From the NCBI GenBank assembly GCA_039177555.1, contig JBCDFV010000032.1, positions 1 through 45,937 on the forward strand: 45,937 nt of DNA, read 5' to 3'. The notes under the pieces are model-generated. The model did no database searches. It saw only the letters and a program-made list of their open reading frames with translations, and had not been told where the DNA came from. This stretch comes from JANQGH01 sp039177555. GTDB taxonomy: Bacteria; Pseudomonadota; Alphaproteobacteria; DSM-16000; Inquilinaceae. Below are positions 1-6,593 of the stretch, one piece after another. Position numbers and translations under genes: made by a program. Positions within the stretch are counted from its first letter, which is position 1. Each line of letters starts with the position of its first letter.

Positions 1-65
1 GCCGTTGTGGGGCACACGCAAGAGGATGGCTTTACTGGGCACCACATAGCCGGTATCCCCGAGCC
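1..65. other. Left-edge non-coding stretch
   Basis: Short stretch before the first start codon. No coding signature, clear promoter or structured RNA is visible. It may be the end of an upstream intergenic region cut by the window. Confidence 0.4.
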
Positions 66-1331
66 ATGGAACCCATCGCCGAAACCGACAGCCCGCAGCG
101 ACGCCTGCTGACCCGCAATCGCCTGCTGGCAACGGGCCTGCTGGTCGCCGCGGCACTGGCCTTCATCGCGCTTAGCGTCTGGTACGATCCGGACAGCTTT
201 TGGATCGCCTGGGGCCGGGCGGCGACCGAGGCGGCGATGATCGGGGCGCTGGCGGACTGGTTCGCGGTGACGGCCCTGTTCCGCCGGCCCATGGGGCTGC
301 CGATACCGCACACCGCCATCGTGCCCCGGCACAAGGACCGCATCGCGGAGGGCCTGGGCGGCTTCATCGAGAAGAACTTTTTGGACCCGGCCCTGATCGC
401 CGCGCGGCTGAAGGCCGCCGACCCGGCGAGCCGACTGGCCCGCTTTCTCAGCGACGACGCCAACGCCAGCCTGGTGGCCGACCGCATCACGGACGGGATC
501 ACACCGATGGTCGCCGGCCTGGACAGCGACGAGATGCGCGGGCTGTTCGCCCGAACCCTGGGTGAACAGTTGCGCCGGGCCCGGTTCAGCCTGCTGCTGG
601 GGCGGACGCTGGATGTCTTGCTGTCCGGCGACCACCACGCGGTTCTGATCGACCGCTTGACCGAGGCCGGGCATCGCTATCTCGACCGGCATGAGCAGGG
701 CATCCACCAGGCGGTGGAAAAGCGCACCGCCTGGTGGATGCCGCGCCAGATCGACCGGCGCATGGCGCGCGGCATCACCCAGGCGCTGCGCGACTGGCTG
801 AACGAGCTGGCGCAACCGGGCAGCGTCACGCGCGGCCGGCTTGAAGAGGCGCTGCGCCGCTACGCCTACGACCTGCGCCAGTCGGCGCCGGCCAACCCAT
901 CGGCGCAGGAGGATGTCGAGGCGGCGAAGGACCGCCTGCTCGACCAGCCGGAGATCAAGGCAGTGCTGGGCGATCTCTGGGATGGCTTGCGCCGGGCCGT
1001 CGTGTCGGACCTGGCCGATCGCGACTCCGCCACGAAGGCCGCGGTCCGCACGGCCCTGAAAGGCCTGGCGACGGCGCTGCAGCGCGACGAAGACGCAAGG
1101 CGCGAGGTCAATGACATCGCCGTGGCTCTCGTCGAGGCCATGGTGGTGCCATCGCGCGCGGCGATCGGCCGCTTCGTCGCCGACGTGGTGAAGGGCTGGG
1201 ACACGTCAACCGTCGTCGGCCGCCTGGAACTCGCGGTCGGGCCGGACCTGCAATATGTCCGCATCTCCGGCACTCTGGTCGCCGCCGCCATCGGCTCCGT
1301 GATTTTCTTCGTCGACCGGGCGTTCCTTTAA
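66..1331 (+). CDS. DUF445 family membrane-anchored protein
   Basis: 421-residue protein of the DUF445 (YjiN-like) family, whose biochemical role is not established. A hydrophobic segment at about residues 20-40 is followed by the family's conserved block around AALADWFAVTALFRRP and PIPHTAIVP. A long, charged, probably helical middle comes next, then a second hydrophobic segment in the last 25 residues. This suggests a protein held to the inner membrane at both ends. The ATG at 66 is used because the hydrophobic N-terminus begins soon after; the ribosome site before it is weak. The gene converges on the PHB operon. Its stop codon lies in the T-run of the terminator serving phaB on the other strand. 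Family assignment is firm, function unknown. Confidence 0.85.
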   Translation: MEPIAETDSPQRRLLTRNRLLATGLLVAAALAFIALSVWYDPDSFWIAWGRAATEAAMIGALADWFAVTALFRRPMGLPIPHTAIVPRHKDRIAEGLGGFIEKNFLDPALIAARLKAADPASRLARFLSDDANASLVADRITDGITPMVAGLDSDEMRGLFARTLGEQLRRARFSLLLGRTLDVLLSGDHHAVLIDRLTEAGHRYLDRHEQGIHQAVEKRTAWWMPRQIDRRMARGITQALRDWLNELAQPGSVTRGRLEEALRRYAYDLRQSAPANPSAQEDVEAAKDRLLDQPEIKAVLGDLWDGLRRAVVSDLADRDSATKAAVRTALKGLATALQRDEDARREVNDIAVALVEAMVVPSRAAIGRFVADVVKGWDTSTVVGRLELAVGPDLQYVRISGTLVAAAIGSVIFFVDRAFL

Positions 1332-1359
1332 AAAGGGCGCGGCCCCAAGGACCGCGCCC
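1330..1359 (-). terminator. Rho-independent terminator of the PHB operon
   Basis: On the minus strand an 8-bp GC stem (GGGCGCGG pairing with CCGCGCCC, arms at 1352-1359 and 1335-1342) is followed directly by five T residues (1334-1330). It lies just downstream of the phaB stop. The T-run overlaps the stop codon of the converging DUF445 gene. On the plus strand the hairpin has no T-run, so it is directional. Confidence 0.8.
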
Positions 1360-1383
1360 ACTACCAACAATCGTGCTGGCGGA

Positions 1384-2106
1384 TCAGTACATGTGCTGGC
1401 CGCCATTGATGGAGATGGTGGAGCCGGTGATGAAGCCGGCCTCGTCGTCGACGAGGAACAGCACGCCGCGCGCCACCTCACGGGCGCGGCCAAGGCGGCC
1501 GACGGGGATTTTGGCGACGATCTTTTCCAGGATGTTCGGCGGCACGGCGCGAACCATTTCGGTGTCCATGTAACCCGGCGCGATCGCGTTCACGGTGATG
1601 CCCTGGCCCGCACCTTCCTGCGCCAGGGCCTTGGTGAAGCCATGCATGCCAGACTTTGCCGCGGCGTAGTTTACCTGGCCGTACTGGCCGGCCTGGCCGT
1701 TGATCGAGCCGATATTGACGATGCGGCCAAACTTGCGCTCGCGCATATCGTCGATGACGCACCGGCACATGTTGAAGCACGAGCCGAGATTGGTGTCGAT
1801 CACCGCCTGCCACTTTTCGTGGCTCATCTTATGCAGCGTGCCGTCGCGGGTGATGCCGGCATTGTTGACCAGAACCTGGATCGGCCCGAGATCTTCCTCG
1901 ATCTTCGCGACCGTCGCCTTGCAAGCGTCGAAATCGCTGACATCGCATTTGTAAACCGGGATGCCCGTGGCCTCCTTGAACTTGGCGGCCGCCTCGTCAT
2001 TGCCGCCATAGATCGCGGCAACGTTGTAGCCGGCATCCTTCAAGTCCGTGGAGATCGCCGCGCCAAGGCCGCGCGTTCCCCCCGTTACGATCGCAACTCT
2101 CCCCAT
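1384..2106 (-). CDS. phaB: Acetoacetyl-CoA reductase (NADPH)
   Basis: 240-residue short-chain dehydrogenase that reduces acetoacetyl-CoA to (R)-3-hydroxybutyryl-CoA, the monomer for poly-3-hydroxybutyrate. The N-terminal cofactor motif TGGTRGLG, the NNAG motif near residue 85, the catalytic Ser in GSINGQAGQ and the YxxxK pair in YAAAKSG are all present. The C-terminus (GFITGSTISINGGQHMY) is typical of PhaB rather than of FabG. The start has a GGGGAG ribosome site about 8 nt upstream. It is last in the order phaE-like, phaC, phaA, phaB, 75 bp after phaA, and is followed by a strong terminator. Cytoplasmic, possibly granule-associated. FabG is the only realistic alternative and the context argues against it. 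Confidence 0.95.
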   Translation of the reverse strand: MGRVAIVTGGTRGLGAAISTDLKDAGYNVAAIYGGNDEAAAKFKEATGIPVYKCDVSDFDACKATVAKIEEDLGPIQVLVNNAGITRDGTLHKMSHEKWQAVIDTNLGSCFNMCRCVIDDMRERKFGRIVNIGSINGQAGQYGQVNYAAAKSGMHGFTKALAQEGAGQGITVNAIAPGYMDTEMVRAVPPNILEKIVAKIPVGRLGRAREVARGVLFLVDDEAGFITGSTISINGGQHMY

Positions 2107-2139
2107 CTCAAGCTCCCCACCCTGTTGATTACGTTATGA

Positions 2140-2168
2140 CCCCGGGGGCGTTTTACCCTGCCCCCGGG
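2140..2168 (-). promoter_or_regulatory. GC-rich hairpin between phaA and phaB
   Basis: Perfect 9-bp inverted repeat, CCCGGGGGC at 2141-2149 and GCCCCCGGG at 2160-2168, with a 10-nt loop. It sits in the 75-bp gap between phaA and phaB. No T-run follows in the direction of transcription, so it looks like an mRNA-processing or stabilising hairpin or a partial attenuator rather than a full terminator. Confidence 0.6.
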
Positions 2169-2181
2169 ATTACTTATTCGT

Positions 2182-3357
<1,176 letters not shown>

Positions 3358-3493
3358 TAATCACTTCTCCTCTGGTGACGGTCGATGATCCGGACCACGC
3401 CGGACCATCGCAGCAGCGCGGCCAATCGGGCGCGCGTTTCGATTTCTGGCTCGACAACGATAACACCGGTTGTACCGAGCACAAGGCGTGGGG

Positions 3494-4723
3494 TTATCGA
3501 GTGGGCAGCTTGTTCAGCCACTCGGCGACGACCGCCCAGACGTGGGGCTTCGCCGCGCCCGATACAACCATGCCGATATGGCCAAGTGGCGGTTCTACGG
3601 TGTCGGAGCCGGGCATCGACGTCGCCAAGGCCTGGGCGCTGGCCGGCGGCACGATGCGATCGCGGGCCGGTATCAGATGCAGGCTGGGTAGATCGAGGGA
3701 CGTGGGGTCGACCGGCAGTCCTGCAACCCGCCAGGTGCCCATGGCCGGGCTGTTCAAGCCATACCACTCGCTCAAGCAGGTTTCCGCGACGCGGGCGGCC
3801 AGCGGGACGCCGTCGTTCAGCCAGTCCTCCAGCGCGACGAAGGCTTCGGCGTCGGGGCCATCCGGGTCCATGTCGGCGAAGTGCGAAAACTTCTTGATCG
3901 CCAGCAAGGGGTCCAGAGCCATGAACAGGGTCTGAATGGCGTCGACCGGCAATACGCCCACCCCCTGCACCCAGACGCGCCAGACCGCGTACAAGGCGGC
4001 CACGCGCTTTGCGCTCTCTGGATCGTCGGCATGGAAATCCCACGGCGTGGCCATCAGCACCAGCCCCGACAAGTCCGGCGCCCGCCGGGACGCCAGGGCG
4101 GTCACCAAGTTACCGCCCATGCAGTAGCCGAGCACGGGTACCGGGCCGCCCACCGCTTCAAGCACGGCGTTCAGCGCGCGTTCCAGCCGTCCCGCGATGT
4201 AGTCGGTCAGATCGAAGCCGCGCTCGCTGGCATCGGGCGAGCCCCAATCGACCAACAGCGGGCGTACCCCCTGTCCAGCCAGCCACCTGAGGAAGCTGCG
4301 GCGCGCGGAAAGGTCGAGGACGTAGCCGCGATTGATCAGCGACGGCACAACGAGCAATGGCCGCCCGCCCTTGGGACCATAATCAAGGATGCGGGTCTGG
4401 CCCTCGTGCCACAGGATCGGCGGTTCGGCCAGATCGCGTCGGTAGGCGTGATGCCGATAGCGTTCCAGACCGGTCAGGAACCGGTCGGCACGCTGCCTTA
4501 CCGCCCACTCGACCGCCGAAAACCAGTCTTCAGTGGGCAGCCCGGCGACGTCTTGTTCGAGCGCTTGCCACGCTTCCGGCTGGCTTGTCGACAGCCAGGT
4601 CGGCCATTTGCCGTTCAAGAGCGGCAATGCGTTCAGTGAGCCGAGCCACATCGCCTGGGCCGTCGCCAGATGAAGACCCAGCGGACGGGGCCCGCGTCTG
4701 GGCGCCTGTGCTGTTGCGGTCAT
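3494..4723 (-). CDS. phaC: Polyhydroxyalkanoate synthase, short form
   Basis: 409-residue alpha/beta-hydrolase that polymerises (R)-3-hydroxyacyl-CoA. The lipase-like box GYCMGG places the nucleophile at Cys201. The Asp in PARDRIVPP and the His in PLGHIGMV complete the triad. It lacks the long N-terminal domain of class I synthases (about 590 residues) and is nearer in size to class III PhaC (about 355), which needs a PhaE partner. A phaE-like gene does lie immediately upstream. The N-terminal RPLGLHLA block is recalled from related alphaproteobacterial synthases and supports the ATG at 4723. Only an AGG touching the ATG is seen as ribosome site, so translation may be coupled to the upstream gene, whose last 194 nt it overlaps in another frame. 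Confidence 0.88.
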   Translation of the reverse strand: MTATAQAPRRGPRPLGLHLATAQAMWLGSLNALPLLNGKWPTWLSTSQPEAWQALEQDVAGLPTEDWFSAVEWAVRQRADRFLTGLERYRHHAYRRDLAEPPILWHEGQTRILDYGPKGGRPLLVVPSLINRGYVLDLSARRSFLRWLAGQGVRPLLVDWGSPDASERGFDLTDYIAGRLERALNAVLEAVGGPVPVLGYCMGGNLVTALASRRAPDLSGLVLMATPWDFHADDPESAKRVAALYAVWRVWVQGVGVLPVDAIQTLFMALDPLLAIKKFSHFADMDPDGPDAEAFVALEDWLNDGVPLAARVAETCLSEWYGLNSPAMGTWRVAGLPVDPTSLDLPSLHLIPARDRIVPPASAQALATSMPGSDTVEPPLGHIGMVVSGAAKPHVWAVVAEWLNKLPTR

Positions 4724-4991
4724 CCTGTTTGTCCGGGTTCACGTTCATGCCGCCGAAGGCCGCCACCCAGGCCGCCGGATCGGCCCATTGCTGGCCGAAC
4801 GAGGCAAACCAGCGGCTGAGCGCGTCCGACGCAGCGGGGTCCGAGGCGATGGCCGCGAACTCCTCTTGCCAAAGATCGAGGTAACGACGCGCAAGGTCCG
4901 CCATTTCCGGCGGCTGTTGCGGCTGGTCCGGCTGGTCTGGCTGGTCTGCGGCAGGCCTTTCGGTCTGCCTGGTGCCACGGCGCGACGACAT
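4530..4991 (-). CDS. Putative PhaE-like small subunit of PHA synthase
   Basis: 153-residue acidic protein just upstream of, and overlapping, phaC. After a Gln/Pro-rich start with DQP repeats comes a helical block, DLARRYLDLWQEEFAAIAS, then SRWFASFGQQWADPAAW. The C-terminus has a short heptad-like coiled coil, RLTERIAALERQMADLA. This layout resembles PhaE-type accessory subunits of short PHA synthases, but similarity is of pattern rather than clear sequence identity. The ATG at 4991 is preferred: upstream codons lack family-like character and a TATACT element lies exactly where a leaderless transcript would begin. Last 64 codons overlap phaC in a different frame. Alternative: a phasin-like granule protein. 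Confidence 0.65.
   Translation of the reverse strand: MSSRRGTRQTERPAADQPDQPDQPQQPPEMADLARRYLDLWQEEFAAIASDPAASDALSRWFASFGQQWADPAAWVAAFGGMNVNPDKQDDRNSTGAQTRAPSAGSSSGDGPGDVARLTERIAALERQMADLAVDKPAGSVASARTRRRRAAH
4921..4947. repeat. Three tandem 9-bp units
   Basis: GGCTGGTCC followed by two copies of GGCTGGTCT. On the minus strand they encode repeated DQP tripeptides in the phaE-like protein. The reading frame is kept because the unit is a multiple of three. Confidence 0.8.
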
Positions 4992-5030
4992 GGCGACAGT
5001 ATAGCGGGTGGTGACCAAACGACACCAGGC
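4991..5030 (-). promoter_or_regulatory. Candidate leaderless promoter of the PHB operon
   Basis: A TATACT hexamer on the minus strand (4998-5003) lies six bases before the ATG at 4991, so a transcript would begin at or next to the start codon. No Shine-Dalgarno sequence is present. The -35 region is weak (GGTGTC about 17 bp upstream). Inference from spacing only. Confidence 0.4.
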
Positions 5031-5106
5031 ATCGCAAGCGGCAGACCCGCCGGCCATGTTGCGGCGCACAGCCGGTCTTGCCACGGCTGATAACGTCTTG
5101 TACCAC

Positions 5107-5141
5107 TTGGGCGTTTAGGCGTTGCGGTATTCTGCCGCAAC
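5107..5141 (+). promoter_or_regulatory. phaR promoter region with palindrome
   Basis: A perfect 7-bp inverted repeat, GTTGCGG (5121-5127) and CCGCAAC (5135-5141), flanks and overlaps a TATTCT -10-like element (5128-5133). A TTGGGC at 5107-5112 could act as -35, though its 15-bp spacing is short. PhaR proteins are known to bind CTGC/GCAG-containing DNA at pha promoters. Here CTGC and GCAA sit one base apart at 5132-5140, so autoregulation is a reasonable guess. The octamer TCTGCCGC (5131-5138) recurs on the opposite strand at 5038-5045, upstream of the PHB operon. Confidence 0.45.
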
Positions 5142-5155
5142 CTAAGGGGTACAGG

Positions 5156-5794
5156 GTGTCGGCCATGGCCAGCAGAGCAAGCAGCGGCGGCAAACAGGTC
5201 ACCGAGACGGATGCGGCGGCGGATACCGCCAGCCCGATCAAGATCAAGAAGTACGCTAACCGGCGGCTCTACAACACCGCGACCAGCAGCTACGTGACCC
5301 TCGACACGCTGTGCCAAATGGTCAAAGAGGGCAAGGAGTTCGAGGTCGCCGACGCCAAGACCGGCGAGGACATCACCCGGTCCGTTCTCACCCAGATCAT
5401 CGTCGAAGAGGAGGCCAAGGGCGAAAACCTGTTGCCGATCGGCTTTCTGCGGCAGTTGATCAGCCTTTATGGCTCGAACATGGAACTGATCGTTCCGAAC
5501 TATCTGGAATATACCATGCGGTCGTTTGCGGAGAACCAGGACCGCGTCCGAAACTACTTCCAGGAAACGATGGGCGGCGTCTTCCCGTTTGCCAACCTGG
5601 AGGACATGGGCAAGCAGAACCTGGCGCTGTTCGAGCGTACAATGCGCATGTTCTCGCCCTTCACAAGCGCGGCGACGGACGGTGCGGACGTCAAGAAGGA
5701 CGCGCCCGACACCAGCGCGGCGGAAGACATCGAGGCCTTGCAGAGCAAGCTGGACGATCTGCAGGCACAGTTGAAGAAGCTAAACCGGCCCTGA
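5156..5794 (+). CDS. phaR: Polyhydroxyalkanoate synthesis repressor PhaR
   Basis: 212-residue DNA-binding regulator that couples PHB granule formation to expression of granule proteins. The N-terminal PHB/PHA accumulation regulator DNA-binding domain is unmistakable: IKKYANRRLYNTATSSYVTL, then KTGEDITRSVLTQII. It is followed by the PHB-binding repeat region (LPIGFLRQLISLYG, VPNYLEYTM) and a C-terminal coiled coil rich in Glu, Lys and Leu. A GTG at 5156 has AAGGGG six bases upstream and is preferred; the ATG at 5165 (MASRASS) is the alternative and changes only three residues. Divergent from the PHB operon it presumably controls. It ends 3 bp from the end of the converging small membrane protein gene. 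Confidence 0.95.
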   Translation: MSAMASRASSGGKQVTETDAAADTASPIKIKKYANRRLYNTATSSYVTLDTLCQMVKEGKEFEVADAKTGEDITRSVLTQIIVEEEAKGENLLPIGFLRQLISLYGSNMELIVPNYLEYTMRSFAENQDRVRNYFQETMGGVFPFANLEDMGKQNLALFERTMRMFSPFTSAATDGADVKKDAPDTSAAEDIEALQSKLDDLQAQLKKLNRP

Positions 5795-5797
5795 TTG

Positions 5798-6001
5798 TCA
5801 GGCGCGTCCGCGGCGAAGCCTGCCGCGCCCCCAGGCAAAAACAATCGCGGCCGCCAGACCGACCGCCACAACCGCGATCACCAGGGCGGCCCAGTCGGCG
5901 ATAAGTGTTGGCGGCCCTCGTCGATAGACATTGTCGGCCAGCGCCAGCAGGGCGGCGATGATCCCGACCAACACCGCGGGATGACGACGCGCGAACCGCA
6001 A
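5798..6001 (-). CDS. Small two-helix membrane protein
   Basis: 67 residues with two hydrophobic segments (AVLVGIIAALLALA and WAALVIAVVAVGLAAAIVFAW) and a basic tail GRGRLRRGRA, suggesting a small inner-membrane protein with its C-terminus in the cytoplasm. It starts with TTG at 6001, only 7 bp after the bacterioferritin stop. A GAGGA inside the end of bfr can serve as ribosome site, so the two are probably co-transcribed. No family is recognised. A GTG a few codons in is an alternative start. The tight spacing and membrane pattern support a real gene; function unknown. Confidence 0.55.
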   Translation of the reverse strand: MRFARRHPAVLVGIIAALLALADNVYRRGPPTLIADWAALVIAVVAVGLAAAIVFAWGRGRLRRGRA

Positions 6002-6008
6002 GGCGGCG

Positions 6009-6491
6009 TCAGTCCTCGTCGCCGCCGAACATCTGCTCTTGCAGATAGTTCTGAATGCCGACCGTGCCGATCAAATCCTGTTGGGTTTCCAGCCAGTCAA
6101 TATGCTCCTCGGTATCGTCGAGGATTTTGGTCAGGATTTGCCGGCTGACGAAGTCGTGAAGTTCCTCGCAGACGGTGATCGCCTTCTTCACGGCAGTCTG
6201 GTTAGCGGTTTCCGAGCCCATGTCAGCGTCGAACATCTCCGGCACGGTTTCACCGATTTTCAGCCGGCCCAGATCCTGCAAGTTCGGCAAGCCGTCCAGC
6301 ATCAAGATGCGGTCGATCAGCAGGTCGGCATGTTTCATCTCGCCGATCGATTCCTCATAGACCTTGTCGGCCAGCTTCAGCAGTCCCCAGTTCTTCAGCA
6401 TGCGGGCATGCAGAAAGTACTGATTGATGGCCGTCAGTTCGTTCTTGAGAATGCCGTTAAGCTGCTTAATGACGGCGACTTCGCCCCGCAT
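6009..6491 (-). CDS. bfr: Bacterioferritin
   Basis: 160-residue ferritin-like subunit of the haem-containing iron-storage shell. Ferroxidase ligands Glu18, Glu51, His54, Glu94 and His130 are in place, as is the haem ligand Met52 (EEMKHADLLIDRI-type helix). The residue equivalent to E. coli Glu127 is Thr here: the local sequence is DDTEEHIDWLE, with Glu at 128 and 129. I recall DTEEH in other proteobacterial bacterioferritins, so this may be a subtype with altered ferroxidase chemistry rather than a loss. AGGGAG lies 7 nt before the ATG. Upstream DNA is AT-rich and carries a Fur-box-like operator, so iron control is likely. A small membrane protein gene follows in the same transcript. Confidence 0.95.
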   Translation of the reverse strand: MRGEVAVIKQLNGILKNELTAINQYFLHARMLKNWGLLKLADKVYEESIGEMKHADLLIDRILMLDGLPNLQDLGRLKIGETVPEMFDADMGSETANQTAVKKAITVCEELHDFVSRQILTKILDDTEEHIDWLETQQDLIGTVGIQNYLQEQMFGGDED

Positions 6492-6574
6492 TTCCGATCT
6501 CCCTCTTGGCTTGTTGCCAGGAATATAGCGTTCGAATCGGGATTTGGAACCATTTTTTCCTTTGTTTTCAATAT

Positions 6575-6593
6575 GTTAATGAGAACCATTATC
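6575..6593 (-). promoter_or_regulatory. Fur-box-like operator upstream of bfr
   Basis: On the minus strand GATAATGGTTCTCATTAAC matches the 19-bp Fur consensus (GATAATGATAATCATTATC) at 15 positions by direct comparison. It lies 84 bp before the bfr start and includes the last five codons and the stop codon of malQ. A direct repeat, GAACCATT (plus strand), occurs within it at 6583-6590 and again at 6547-6554. Which regulator (Fur, Mur or another) binds is not known from sequence. Confidence 0.7.

Noticed and set aside
4919..4950. Tandem repeats considered as a CRISPR or satellite
   Set aside because: Only three 9-bp units in coding DNA with no spacers; a coding microrepeat.
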